NCBI GenBank assembly: GCA_041987545.1
Contig: JBHIWH010000005.1
Coordinates: forward strand, 224,940 to 288,939
Length of the DNA: 64,000 bases
Direction: 5' to 3'
Origin: JAJRXR01 sp041987545
GTDB lineage: Bacteria > Planctomycetota > Phycisphaerae > Phycisphaerales > UBA1924
This document shows, one piece after another, positions 8,358-17,321 of the stretch. Within the stretch, counting starts at the first letter, position 1. Each line of letters opens with the position of its first letter. The notes beneath the pieces are model-generated. The model made no database searches. It was not told the DNA's origin and worked only from the letters and a program-made list of their open reading frames with translations. The translations under genes were made by a program, and so were the position numbers.

Positions 8358-9053
8358 ATGCTCAGCAAACGCCCTTCGTACCGCGACTTTGCCGCGGCCA
8401 CAGTCCTGGCCGCCGGCCTCGTCGCCCTCCCGGCGACCGCACAGCCCGCCTCCTCCGGCAAAGCCGCGGTCACGCAGGTCGAGCCCGAGGCCGACGCCGA
8501 GCTCCCCGACAAACCCCTCGAGGTCGGCGACCGGGCCCCCATGATCAAGCTCCGCAACGACCGCGGCGAGTGGGTGGATCTGGCCAGCGTCCTGGAGCGT
8601 GGGCCGGTTGTGCTCACCTGGTACCGCGGCGCCTGGTGCCCGTATTGCGACAAGGAGCTCAAGGCGGTCGAGAAGCAGATCGTCCCGGCGGCCGAGAAGC
8701 TGGGCGCCAGCGTGTTCGCCCTCTCGCCCGAGGCGCCCGAGCACGCCAAGGGCCTCAAGGAGAAGCGCTCGCTGAGCTTCGATCTGCTGCACGACGAGGA
8801 AAACAAGGCCGCGAAGCGCTACGGCATCGCGTTCACCCTCGACGAGGCGACGGTCACCAAGTACAAGGGCTACAAGATCGACGTCGCCGCCCACAACGGG
8901 ACCGGCAAACACGAGCTGCCCATCCCCGCGACATACGTGATCGGGACCGACGGCGTGATCACGTACGCGTACGTCAATGAGGACTACTCCAAGCGGGCCA
9001 AGCCAAAGGACGTCGTCGAGGCCCTCGAGAAGCTCGCCGAGTCCGACGGCTAA
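8358..9053 (+). CDS. Secreted peroxiredoxin-like (AhpC/TSA) protein
   Basis: A 231-residue thioredoxin-fold protein. The start at 8358 has GGAGG 7 nt upstream. Residues 1-30 are a signal peptide (cleavage near TAQPA), so it probably works outside the cytoplasm. The active site GAWCPYC gives Cys94 and Cys97, the pattern of the peroxiredoxin-like AhpC/TSA family, in which the first Cys attacks peroxide. IPATYVIGTDGVITYAYV is the typical cis-Pro region. Role in peroxide or disulfide reduction is inferred from the family. It is divergent from the pnt operon and followed by a hairpin. Confidence 0.85.
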   Translation: MLSKRPSYRDFAAATVLAAGLVALPATAQPASSGKAAVTQVEPEADAELPDKPLEVGDRAPMIKLRNDRGEWVDLASVLERGPVVLTWYRGAWCPYCDKELKAVEKQIVPAAEKLGASVFALSPEAPEHAKGLKEKRSLSFDLLHDEENKAAKRYGIAFTLDEATVTKYKGYKIDVAAHNGTGKHELPIPATYVIGTDGVITYAYVNEDYSKRAKPKDVVEALEKLAESDG

Positions 9054-9084
9054 GATCACGAGTCAGATGTCTCCTCTCACCCAG

Positions 9085-9117
9085 CAGAGGCCCCTGGTTT
9101 GCCACCGGGGGCCTCTG
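9085..9117 (+). terminator. Hairpin after the peroxiredoxin-like gene
   Basis: CAGAGGCCCC (9085-9094) pairs perfectly with GGGGCCTCTG (9108-9117) across a 13-nt loop, 31 nt downstream of the stop codon. There is no clear T-run, so it may be a weak terminator or a 3'-end stabilising hairpin. Confidence 0.5.
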
Positions 9118-9146
9118 TCGTGCGCACGCCGCGATATCGTGACCCC

Positions 9147-10520
9147 ATGCCCGCCAGGAATGAGAGGCCGGATCGGCCCGACAGGCCCGCGCGCCGACGA
9201 CCCGGGGCCCTCCTCGCCCTGATCGCCCCCGGGCTGCTCGTCGCCGCGACCGGGGTTGGCGCGGGCGACCTTGCGACCGCGGGCTTCGCCGGGATGAAGC
9301 TCGGCGCCGCCGTCCTCTGGGCCGTCGCGCTCGGCGCCATCTTCAAGTTCGTCCTGACAGAGGGCATCGCCCGCTGGCAGATCGCGACCGGGCAGACCGT
9401 CCTCGAGGGCGCGGCGTCCAGACTCGGGCGCCTCGTGCCCGCGCTCTTCCTGCTCTACTTCCTCCCCTGGAGCTACTTCACCGCTGCGGCCCTTATGAGC
9501 GGCGCGGGCGTCGCCTCGCACGCGATCCTCCCGGTCTTCGACGACCCGGCGCACGACAAGATCCTCTACGGCTCCGCACTCTCGATCGCCGCACTCGCCC
9601 TGGTCTGGTTCGGCGGCTTCAGGCTCTTCGAGCGCATCATGGGCGCGTGCATCGCGCTCATGTTCGTCACCGTGGTGGTCACCGCCACCCTTGTCGGGCC
9701 CGACCTTCCCGAGGTGTTCCGGGGCCTCGCGTTCCCGACCATCCCCGACCCCGGCGACGGCCGGGGCGGCGAGGGCCTCACCTGGACCATCGCCCTGATC
9801 GGGGGCGTCGGGGGCACCGTCACGATCCTGTGCTACGGCTACTGGATCCGCGAGGTCGGCCGCACAAGCCGCGACGACCTCTCGGCGTGCCGCATCGACC
9901 TCGCGGTCGGGTACACGTTTACCGCGCTGTTCGGCATGGCGATGATCCTGATCGCCCAGGGCGCCGACGAGCCGGGCAAGGGAGCCGCCCTGCTGGTCCG
10001 CCTGGCCGATCACATCGGCGCCGCCGCCGGCTCGGGACCCAAGTGGTTGTTCCTGCTCGGCGCCTGGGCGGCGATCTTCTCGAGCGTCCTGGGCGTCTGG
10101 CAGGCCGTGCCGTACATCTTCGCCGATACCTGGCTCGTCCTGAGGCGCCGCTCCCCCGACGAGCCCGCCAAGGCAGTCTCGACAACGTCGCTCCCCTACC
10201 GGGGATTCCTCGTCGCCCTCGCGGTCGTCCCAATCCTGGGCCTGCTCACCAGCTTCGAGCGCGCGCAGCTGGCGTACACGATCACGGGCGCCGCGTTCCT
10301 GCCGCTGCTGGCGATCGTGTTGCTTGTCCTGAACACGCGCTCGGCCTGGGTCGGGCGGCGCTTCCGATCGGGGCCCTGGGGCGTGATCGCCCTGCTCGTC
10401 ACGCTCGCGTTCTTCGCATGGGCCGGCTGGACAAAGTCCGCCGAGCTGCTCACCCGCGAGCCGGCTACAGCCGCACCCGCTCCCACTGCGACTCCAGACG
10501 CTTCGGCGACACCGGGATAG
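9147..10520 (+). CDS. Nramp-family-like membrane transporter with altered metal-site motif
   Basis: A 457-residue polytopic membrane protein with about 11 predicted helices. The opening APGLLVAATGVGAGDLATAGFAG aligns by pattern with Nramp/MntH helix 1. The canonical DPGN metal-binding motif is replaced by GAGD, and the helix-6 MPH motif by a GGTVTILCYGYW sequence, so transport of manganese or iron cannot be assumed. The C-terminus is a Pro/Thr/Ala tail. Start at the ATG 9147; no clear ribosome site. Its last 56 nt overlap the convergent hrpA gene. Confidence 0.75.
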   Translation: MPARNERPDRPDRPARRRPGALLALIAPGLLVAATGVGAGDLATAGFAGMKLGAAVLWAVALGAIFKFVLTEGIARWQIATGQTVLEGAASRLGRLVPALFLLYFLPWSYFTAAALMSGAGVASHAILPVFDDPAHDKILYGSALSIAALALVWFGGFRLFERIMGACIALMFVTVVVTATLVGPDLPEVFRGLAFPTIPDPGDGRGGEGLTWTIALIGGVGGTVTILCYGYWIREVGRTSRDDLSACRIDLAVGYTFTALFGMAMILIAQGADEPGKGAALLVRLADHIGAAAGSGPKWLFLLGAWAAIFSSVLGVWQAVPYIFADTWLVLRRRSPDEPAKAVSTTSLPYRGFLVALAVVPILGLLTSFERAQLAYTITGAAFLPLLAIVLLVLNTRSAWVGRRFRSGPWGVIALLVTLAFFAWAGWTKSAELLTREPATAAPAPTATPDASATPG

Positions 10521-13500
10521 ACGTCCCCAGTTCCTGGGCGAACAGCGACACGCGCAGCTCCTCGATCATCCACCGGAACCGAGCCAGCTCCGGATCGACC
10601 GTCCCGTCCCGCGCGTGCTTGGCACGCCGCTCCTCGTACTTGACCGCCCACGCGTAGACCTCCCGCGTCCACGCCAGGTCCCGCTGGGGCCCGACCGTGC
10701 GCAGCTTCTCGATCCGCTTGAGCATCGCGGACAGGTACCGCGGGTAGCACCGCAGCCACTCGAAGGGGGTCGCGGCCAGGAAGCCCGGGTAGGTCAGCCC
10801 CCGGAGCTGACCCGGCAGGTCCGCCGCAGCGTGCCGCCACGCGTCTGGCAACCCCTCGTCCAGCCTTCCTGCGACCTCGTTGCGCCGCTTGAGGATCGTC
10901 GCCGCGAGCGTGCAGACCTCCTCGACCGACTCGCCCAGCCTGTTCCAACCGTCATCGATCCGGGCGACGAACGCCGCCCGCGTGCGCACGTCCGCGTCGT
11001 CCCGCACGAACGCCCGGTCGGCGACCAACAGCAGCAGATCCCGTTCGAGCTGCTTGGAGTCCCCTATCGGCGCGTACCAGACGCGCATCGCGTCGATCCC
11101 GGGCAGGTGCTGCGCCCGATACTTCATCTCGTCGCGCAGGTGGTGGACGTACAGCCTGGCCAGACCGGAGCGCATCGACGCCGCGGCCGCCTCGGGCGAC
11201 TCGAACAGCCGCAGCCCGACCCGCCCGTCCAGGTCCGCAAGCGCGGGGTAGCCCCGGAGTGTGCGCCCGGCGTGCTTGGTCTCGACGTACTCGGGAAGCT
11301 CGTCGAAGTCCCAGTCCGTGAGCCCGTCGCGGTTGAACGCCTCGCCGGCCGCGGCCTCGAAGCCGGCCTTCACCTCGCCCGCCAACTCCTGCCGCAGCGC
11401 GCCCAGGTCCCGACCCTCGCCCAGGGTCTTGCCCTGCGCGTCCGTGACCCTGTAGTTCATGGACAGGTGCTCGGGCAGCTCGTCGACACGGAAGTCACCG
11501 GGCGAAACCCGCACGCCCGCCCGCTTGGTCAGGGCCTCGGCCACCGCCTCGACCATCGTCCGTGAGCCCGGCTCCAACTCCCCGGCAAGCTCGCCGGCGA
11601 CGAGCCCCGCGTCGAAGTGGCGGCGGACGCCCTTGGGCAGCGTCCGCATGAGCGCCGCGATCTTCTCGGCCCGCAGCCCGGGCACGACCCAGTCCGTCTC
11701 CTCACGCCGGACCTGGCCCAGCTTCTCGACCGGGACCTCGAGCGTCACACCGTCGCGCGACTCGCCCGGCTTGTACATGTACCTCAGCCGCAACTCGTCC
11801 CCGTCCACGCCCAGCCGCCCCGGGAACGCCTCGCGGGAGACCGACGCCGCGTCACCTACGACCAGGTCCGACTCCCGCATCCGGATCACGTCGGGGTCGC
11901 GATGCTCGGCCTCCTTGAGCCACCGCTCAAACGTCTGCCCCGAGTACACGTCCGGCGGCAGGCGCGTGTCGTAGAACGCGAACCGCGTCTGCGCATCGGC
12001 CAGGATGTCTCGGCGCCGAGCCTTGTCCTCGAGCCCCGCGACGCGCCGGACCAGCCTCCGATTCTCCTGCAGCGTCCGCGACCGCGTCTGGTACTCGCCC
12101 TCGACCAGCGCGTGATGGATGAACAGCTCGCGGCTGGACTGGGGATCGATGGGCCCGAAGTGCACCGACTTCCTCGGGATCACCTCCAGACCCAGCAGCG
12201 TGACCTTCTCGAACGCCAGCACCCGCCCCGTCCGCTCGTCCCACGACGGCTCCGAGTGCGTCCGCTTGACCAGGTGCGCCCCGACGGACTCGATCCACTC
12301 GGGCTCGATCCGCGCGACCGTCCGGGCGTACACCCTGGTCGTGCGCACGATCTCGCCGGCGACGACCCACTTGGGCCTGGCCTCGAACTGTCCCGAGCCC
12401 GGGAACAGGTGGAACCGGGCGCCGCGGACGCCCTCGTACTCGTTCCGCTCGCCCTTCTTGCCGACGCTGGTCAGCAGGCCGGCCAGCAGCGCCCGGTGCA
12501 CGCGGTCGTAGTCGGCCTGCTCGCCCTCGCCGATGTGCCTGGGCGTGGCGCCCATCTCGATGAGCAAGCCCCGGACCTGGCGGTACACCTCGCGCCACTC
12601 GTTGAGCCGCCTGGCGGACAGGAAGTTCTGTGCGCACGCCTTGTGCAGCTTGGAGCGGGAGAGCTTCCGAGACTGCTCGTGGTAGAACGACCAGATGTTG
12701 AGGTAGTCGAGGAAGTCGGACCGCTCGTCGCGGAACTTCTCGTGCGCCTCGTCGGCCGCGTCGCGCTTGTCCAGGGGGCGGTCCCGCGGGTCCTGGGCCG
12801 CCAGCGCCGTCGCGATGATCAGCGCCTCACGCAGGCAGTCCTCGTCCCGGGCGGCCAGCACCATCCGGGCGATCCGTGGGTCGATCGGGAGGCGGGCCAT
12901 CTCTCGGCCTGTGTCGGTCAGCGCCCCGTCGTCGTCGATCGCGCCCAGCTCGCGGAGCGTCTCGTACCCGTCCTTGATGAGCCGATGGTCGGGCGCCTCG
13001 ACGAAAGGGAACTCCTCGGGGCGCCCGAGCTTGAGGGCCGCCATCTGGAGCACGACGCTGGCCAGGTTCGTGCGCGCGATCTCGGGGGGCGTGAACTCCT
13101 CGCGGGCCTCGAAGTCCGCGCGCGAGTAGAGCCTCACGCAGACGCCCGGCCCGAGGCGCCCGCACCGCCCCGCGCGCTGGTTAGCGCTGGCCTGGCTGAT
13201 CGCCTCGATCTCCAGGCCCTGGACCTTGGAGCGGGCGCTGTACCGCGAGATCCTCGCCGTCCCGGGGTCGACGACGTAGCGGATGCCGGGCACGGTCAGG
13301 CTCGTCTCGGCGACGTTGGTCGCGACGACGATCCGCCGCCCGGTGTGGGACTTGAACACCCGCTGCTGGTCGGCGGGCGAGAGGCGGGCGTACAGGGGCA
13401 GGACCTCGACCGTCCGGTCGCTCAGGAACTTCTTGCGGAGCGTCTCGGCGGTCTCGCGGATCTCGCGTTCGCCCGGCATGAAGACCAGCACGTCGCCCGG

Positions 13501-14388
13501 GCCGTGGTCCGCGCACTCGTCGATCGCCGCGGCGACGCCCTGGTACAGCCCCAATGTCTCCTCGGTCGCCGCGTCCGGGTCGGCCAGCGGGCGGTACCGC
13601 GTCTCGACCGGGTACGTCCTGCCCGAGACCTCGATGATGGGCGCGGGGACGCCGCCTTCCCCAAAGTGCTCGGCGAACCGCTGCGGGTCGATCGTCGCGC
13701 TCGTGATGACGACCTTCAGGTCCGGGCGCTTGGGCAGCAGGCGCCGCAGGTACCCGAGCAGGAAGTCGATGTTGAGGCTGCGTTCGTGCGCCTCGTCGAT
13801 GATGACGGTGTCGTACTGGTTGAGGTTCCGGTCGCCCTGCGTCTCGGCGAGCAGGATGCCGTCGGTCATCAGCTTGACGAGCGACTCGGGCGAGGACTGG
13901 TCGCCGAAGCGGACCTTGTACCCGACGGCCTTGCCCAGGGGCGAGCGGAGTTCCTCGGCGATGCGTGCCGCGACCGCGCGAGCGGCGATCCGACGGGGCT
14001 GCGTGTGCCCGATCGTGCGATCGACACCCCGCCCGAGCTCGAGGCAGATCTTGGGCAGCTGCGTGGTTTTGCCCGAGCCGGTCTCGCCGCAGACGACGAC
14101 GACCTGGTTGTCCCGGATCGCGGCGGCGATCTCGTCCCGCTTCTGGCTGACGGGCAGCTCGTGGGGGTAGTCGATCTTGGGGACCGAGCCGCGCCGGCGG
14201 GCCCAGAGGGCCCCCGAGTCGTCGATGTCGCGGGCGATGCGGTCGAGGATCGGGCCCGGGTTGCTCTTGGGCTTGCGTGCCAGGCCCCTGAGGCGGGCGC
14301 GCAGGCGGGCGCGGTCCGCGGGCAGGGCCTCGCGGAGGCGGCGTTCGAGGGCCGCGAACTCCGGGGATGGGCGGTCGGTCCGGGGCAT
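10465..14388 (-). CDS. hrpA: ATP-dependent RNA helicase HrpA
   Basis: A 1307-residue DEAH-box helicase, the length of E. coli HrpA (about 1300). HrpA unwinds RNA and acts in mRNA processing and rescue of stalled ribosomes. Visible motifs: Walker A GETGSGKTT at 101-109, DEAH at 198-201, the SATID motif III, and QRAGRCGR (motif VI), followed by the HA2/OB region and the long HrpA-specific C-terminal domain. Start at ATG 14388, where MPRTDRPSPEFAALERRLRE begins; the longer open frame upstream is low-complexity and crosses the intergenic terminator. The 3' end overlaps the Nramp-like gene tail to tail. Confidence 0.95.
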   Translation of the reverse strand: MPRTDRPSPEFAALERRLREALPADRARLRARLRGLARKPKSNPGPILDRIARDIDDSGALWARRRGSVPKIDYPHELPVSQKRDEIAAAIRDNQVVVVCGETGSGKTTQLPKICLELGRGVDRTIGHTQPRRIAARAVAARIAEELRSPLGKAVGYKVRFGDQSSPESLVKLMTDGILLAETQGDRNLNQYDTVIIDEAHERSLNIDFLLGYLRRLLPKRPDLKVVITSATIDPQRFAEHFGEGGVPAPIIEVSGRTYPVETRYRPLADPDAATEETLGLYQGVAAAIDECADHGPGDVLVFMPGEREIRETAETLRKKFLSDRTVEVLPLYARLSPADQQRVFKSHTGRRIVVATNVAETSLTVPGIRYVVDPGTARISRYSARSKVQGLEIEAISQASANQRAGRCGRLGPGVCVRLYSRADFEAREEFTPPEIARTNLASVVLQMAALKLGRPEEFPFVEAPDHRLIKDGYETLRELGAIDDDGALTDTGREMARLPIDPRIARMVLAARDEDCLREALIIATALAAQDPRDRPLDKRDAADEAHEKFRDERSDFLDYLNIWSFYHEQSRKLSRSKLHKACAQNFLSARRLNEWREVYRQVRGLLIEMGATPRHIGEGEQADYDRVHRALLAGLLTSVGKKGERNEYEGVRGARFHLFPGSGQFEARPKWVVAGEIVRTTRVYARTVARIEPEWIESVGAHLVKRTHSEPSWDERTGRVLAFEKVTLLGLEVIPRKSVHFGPIDPQSSRELFIHHALVEGEYQTRSRTLQENRRLVRRVAGLEDKARRRDILADAQTRFAFYDTRLPPDVYSGQTFERWLKEAEHRDPDVIRMRESDLVVGDAASVSREAFPGRLGVDGDELRLRYMYKPGESRDGVTLEVPVEKLGQVRREETDWVVPGLRAEKIAALMRTLPKGVRRHFDAGLVAGELAGELEPGSRTMVEAVAEALTKRAGVRVSPGDFRVDELPEHLSMNYRVTDAQGKTLGEGRDLGALRQELAGEVKAGFEAAAGEAFNRDGLTDWDFDELPEYVETKHAGRTLRGYPALADLDGRVGLRLFESPEAAAASMRSGLARLYVHHLRDEMKYRAQHLPGIDAMRVWYAPIGDSKQLERDLLLLVADRAFVRDDADVRTRAAFVARIDDGWNRLGESVEEVCTLAATILKRRNEVAGRLDEGLPDAWRHAAADLPGQLRGLTYPGFLAATPFEWLRCYPRYLSAMLKRIEKLRTVGPQRDLAWTREVYAWAVKYEERRAKHARDGTVDPELARFRWMIEELRVSLFAQELGTSIPVSPKRLESQWERVRL

Positions 14389-14468
14389 GGGCGACCGAAG
14401 GCTAGGTTTGGAGGCGGGCGCCGAGTGTGAGTCCTCGAACGCCCGGGTCGCGCATGACGCTGGCGCAA

Positions 14469-14497
14469 AGAAAAAAGGGTGGGCCGGAAGCCCACCC
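14469..14497 (-). terminator. Terminator of the beta-lactamase-fold gene
   Basis: GGGTGGGC (14477-14484) pairs with GCCCACCC (14490-14497) across a 5-nt loop. Read on the minus strand the stem is followed by six T (plus-strand A at 14471-14476), a clean intrinsic terminator for the gene ending at 14525. Confidence 0.85.
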
Positions 14498-14524
14498 CTC
14501 CGTGATGCAGGTGGATGCCGGGGG

Positions 14525-16915
14525 CTACTCGGTCGGCACGTAGGCGAAGGTCGAGTCGTCCACGGAGACGTTGAGGCGGATGTCCTCGTACTGCGTGACG
14601 GCACGCCCGAAGGCCGGGCTCTCGTCGATGATGCGGAAGGGCATCCGGACGCCGAAGACCTCGCGGTAGTCCTCGAAGATGGTCGCGACGGGGGTGGCGC
14701 CGTTGGTCAGGTCGAAGGTGAAGCCTTCCATCTTGAGGGTCGCGCCGGTCTGGGCGCTGAGGGTGAGCGTGATGACGGGGCCCTGGCGGGGGACGGCCCG
14801 GACGAGGTACGCCTCCTGCCAGTTGTACTCGGTCTTGCCGACGACCTCGACGGCCAGGAACGCGTCGCGCAGGTCCTGGAAGGCGACGGTCGGGTGCTGG
14901 AGCCTGGCCTGGGCCAGGGCGGCGCCCTCCAGCTGCCGGTACCCCTGAGCGCTCGAGGCGGTCCACGCCTGGTCGCCCTGGATGCCCGAGCTGTAGCGGC
15001 CGAAGCGGCCCAGGTTGACGTCGAGGCGGAAGCTGTCCTCGCCGACGAGCAGCGCCGTCGCGCTGCCCTCGACGCCCTGGTTTTCGTAGGCGACCTCGCC
15101 CTTGATGCGCATGTTGTGGGCGTTCTGCCAGAGGCTCGAGCCCAGCGAGCCGAGGCGGAGGGCCATCAGGTCGTCGATGGTGGGCAGGCCCGGGCCCGGG
15201 ACGGACGGGACACGGACGAGCGTGTGCTCGGCGCCGCCCTGCACGAACTCGATCGCGCCGACGATGGGCCCGTCGAGGCCGACGAAGCCGACGCGGGTGA
15301 AGATGTCGTCCTCGAAGGCCCAGGTGTCCTCGCCCGGGAGCCAGACGAGCTCGTGCTCGCCCTCCCAGGGGACGTTCATCGCCAGGCCCGACTCGGAGCG
15401 GACGATCTCGATGTTGCCGTTGTAGTGGTCGAATCGGTAGACGCCGAGCACGCTGGAGACCTGCTCGGGCGAGAGGGCGCCGACGGCGCCGGGCTGGGAC
15501 TCGATCTCGTCGAAGCCCTGGCGGGGGAGGAAGAACTCGCGGCCCTGCTGGCGGTAGTGCATGCCCAGGACGCGTCCCTGCTCGTCGCGGACGAAGTTGA
15601 CGGAGATGGCGCCGTTGGCGGCCAGGGGTCGGGCGCCGTCGGGCCCGGGGGCCTCGAGGATGGTCGCGCCCTGGCCGGGGATGGTCAGGAAGACGTCGCC
15701 GTCCTGGTCGGTGACGAGCAGCTCGACGCCCATGCGGTCGAATCGGTAGGCGCCGGAGATGCCGGCGCTGTCGGCGTCGGCCAGGTCGCTGGCGGCGTCC
15801 CAGTCGCTGAACAGAGCGTCGGCGACGAGGGCGAAGAAGATCTCGCCCAGGTCGTCGTTGGCGGTGTTGGCCATGACGGCGAAGCCCACGTCGTCGCCGG
15901 GCATGATCGCCAGCTCGGCGGAGAACGGACCGAACGAGCCGCCGCGGCTGAAGACAGCCTTGCCCTCGTAGAACGAGGCGAGCCAGCCCATCGCGAACGA
16001 GCGCCCGTCGGAGATCGGCACGCGGGAGATCCAGGTCTGGTTGAACGCCCGCTCGGGCATGACGCGCGTCTCGCCCACGCGGCCCCGCTCGAGACAGAAC
16101 GTGATCCAGGTCGCCATGTCGTCGGCGTCGAGGCAGAGGCCGAGGGCGGGGGCGATCGGGCCGGCGGCGGGCGTCGGCTGGGCCACGAACTCCTGGGCCT
16201 TGTCGTCCCAGACGTAGCCGACCGCGCCCGACTCGGACCCGGACATGGCGGAGGTGTCGAAGAGCGCGCTCTCGAGGCTCAGGGGCTGGGCGATCCGGTC
16301 GCGGACCGCCTCGGCCCAGGTCTGGTCGAGCGAGAACTCGACCGCGGCCATGCCGGCGGTGAACGTCACGGGGTTCTCGATGAACGTCGAGCGGAACTCG
16401 GCGACGGGCTGGGCGCGGGAGGCGGCGGCGAAGATGTCGTCGCGCGACGCCGCGCCGGCCGTCAGCATGTCCAGCGGGCCCACGCCCGTCTGGTGCGAGA
16501 GCAGGTCGCCGATCGAGAACCGCCTGGCGGCGTCCCGGTCGGCGAGGGTGAAGTCGGTGAACAGGCGCCCCGCGGGCTTGTCGAGGTACACGCGGCGGTC
16601 GGCGGCGGCCATCGCGGCCAGCGTCGCCGAGAACGTCTCGGTCACGGGGCCCACGGGGAAGACCGTGTCCGACGTGACGGGCGTGCCGGACGCGAGGTCC
16701 GAGAAGCCGAGGTTGGCGGCCAGCTCGACCTGGCCGTCCTTCACGAGCACGAACGCGAGGCCCGGGATCTGGTTGGCCTCGCGGACGACGCCGAGGCGGC
16801 GCTCGAGCCGGTCCAGGCGGTCCTCCCAGGTGGGCTCGTCGGCGTGGGCCTGGCCCGCCAGGGTCGCGAAAACCAGGGCGGCGGCGGTCGTCTGCAGGGC
16901 TCGGCTCGCGGGCAT
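14525..16915 (-). CDS. Secreted beta-lactamase-fold protein with degenerate active site
   Basis: A 796-residue protein with a signal peptide (cleavage near QAHA, residue 25). Residues 35-390 follow the class C beta-lactamase / serine hydrolase fold (VPVGPVTETFSATL, LLSHQTGVG, PLSLESALF, RGGSFGPFSAELAIMPG). Where active members have SxxK this protein has Pro90-V-T-Glu93; the YxN Tyr is Phe, and the HxG triad is altered, so it is probably not a hydrolase. Residues ~600-796 resemble a LolA-like beta domain (IKGEVAYENQGVEGSA, TLKMEGFTFDL). Start at 16915 has a GGGGGAAG site. A binding or scaffold role in the envelope is inference. Confidence 0.75.
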   Translation of the reverse strand: MPASRALQTTAAALVFATLAGQAHADEPTWEDRLDRLERRLGVVREANQIPGLAFVLVKDGQVELAANLGFSDLASGTPVTSDTVFPVGPVTETFSATLAAMAAADRRVYLDKPAGRLFTDFTLADRDAARRFSIGDLLSHQTGVGPLDMLTAGAASRDDIFAAASRAQPVAEFRSTFIENPVTFTAGMAAVEFSLDQTWAEAVRDRIAQPLSLESALFDTSAMSGSESGAVGYVWDDKAQEFVAQPTPAAGPIAPALGLCLDADDMATWITFCLERGRVGETRVMPERAFNQTWISRVPISDGRSFAMGWLASFYEGKAVFSRGGSFGPFSAELAIMPGDDVGFAVMANTANDDLGEIFFALVADALFSDWDAASDLADADSAGISGAYRFDRMGVELLVTDQDGDVFLTIPGQGATILEAPGPDGARPLAANGAISVNFVRDEQGRVLGMHYRQQGREFFLPRQGFDEIESQPGAVGALSPEQVSSVLGVYRFDHYNGNIEIVRSESGLAMNVPWEGEHELVWLPGEDTWAFEDDIFTRVGFVGLDGPIVGAIEFVQGGAEHTLVRVPSVPGPGLPTIDDLMALRLGSLGSSLWQNAHNMRIKGEVAYENQGVEGSATALLVGEDSFRLDVNLGRFGRYSSGIQGDQAWTASSAQGYRQLEGAALAQARLQHPTVAFQDLRDAFLAVEVVGKTEYNWQEAYLVRAVPRQGPVITLTLSAQTGATLKMEGFTFDLTNGATPVATIFEDYREVFGVRMPFRIIDESPAFGRAVTQYEDIRLNVSVDDSTFAYVPTE

Positions 16916-17010
16916 GTCTTCCCCCGTTCTGGAACGGCGTGGTTGGGGCGGACCCCGGGCCGAGAGGGCCCCGGGGCTCCCCGGGGATGTCGGTTTTTTG
17001 GTCATCCGGG

Positions 17011-17038
17011 TTGACGCCCGAGCCGAAATCGGTAGCGT
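17011..17038 (+). promoter_or_regulatory. Sigma-70-like promoter before a small transcript
   Basis: TTGACG (17011-17016) and TAGCGT (17033-17038) are separated by 16 bp, a plausible -35/-10 pair in GC-rich DNA. It would start transcription near 17045, upstream of a 32-codon frame and a strong terminator. Confidence 0.4.
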
Positions 17039-17083
17039 TCTCTCGTCGGGGCGGGAACACGGCCCGCCCGGCGTGCGTTAGGA

Positions 17084-17182
17084 ATGAAGATGACGGCCCT
17101 GAACCTCCAGCAGAACACCATTCACGTCATGTGCCGAACCGGCACGGGCGGTGGCGTTCTGCACGAGGACCTGACGGGCTAG
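17084..17182 (+). CDS. Possible 32-residue peptide or small RNA gene
   Basis: A short frame starting MKMTALNLQQNTIHVM and ending VLHEDLTG lies alone between a sigma-70-like promoter (17011-17038) and a strong terminator (17211-17239). The base composition is less GC-extreme than the neighbours. The ribosome site is weak (TTAGGA directly before ATG). The unit of roughly 195 nt could make a small peptide, or be a regulatory RNA or a leader for the gene at 17322. The peptide has one Cys and a Gly-rich centre and matches nothing I know. Confidence 0.35.
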   Translation: MKMTALNLQQNTIHVMCRTGTGGGVLHEDLTG

Positions 17183-17208
17183 AGACCCCCAGCAACTCGG
17201 AAGCACAG

Positions 17209-17239
17209 AAGGCCACCGCCCGGAGCGGTGGCCTTTTTT
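17209..17239 (+). terminator. Strong intrinsic terminator of the small transcript
   Basis: GGCCACCGC (17211-17219) pairs with GCGGTGGCC (17225-17233), followed by six T (17234-17239). It lies 28 nt after the 32-codon frame and 83 nt before the next gene, so it ends a transcript made upstream of that gene. Confidence 0.88.
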
Positions 17240-17321
17240 CGTTGGGCCCGCGGGGCCCGGACAACTCAGAGAGCAGAGCACCCGCCCTGAGGAGGCGGAC
17301 CAACACGGCAAGGAGCCGGCC

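Noticed and set aside
10465..10520. 56-nt tail-to-tail overlap of the Nramp-like and hrpA genes as a sign of an assembly error
   Set aside because: Both C-termini look ordinary: a Pro/Ala tail on the transporter and a normal HrpA end. Convergent overlaps are common in compact genomes.
11617..14430. 937-codon plus-strand open frame opposite hrpA
   Set aside because: It mirrors the hrpA gene, whose helicase motifs are all intact; the product is low-complexity (Arg/Leu/Asp/Val) and without start signals.
14177..17014. 945-codon open frame on the plus strand opposite the beta-lactamase-fold gene
   Set aside because: It is the antisense shadow of a gene with clear signal peptide and fold motifs; the translated product is Arg/Gly/Leu/Asp-rich with no domain, as expected from high-GC third positions.
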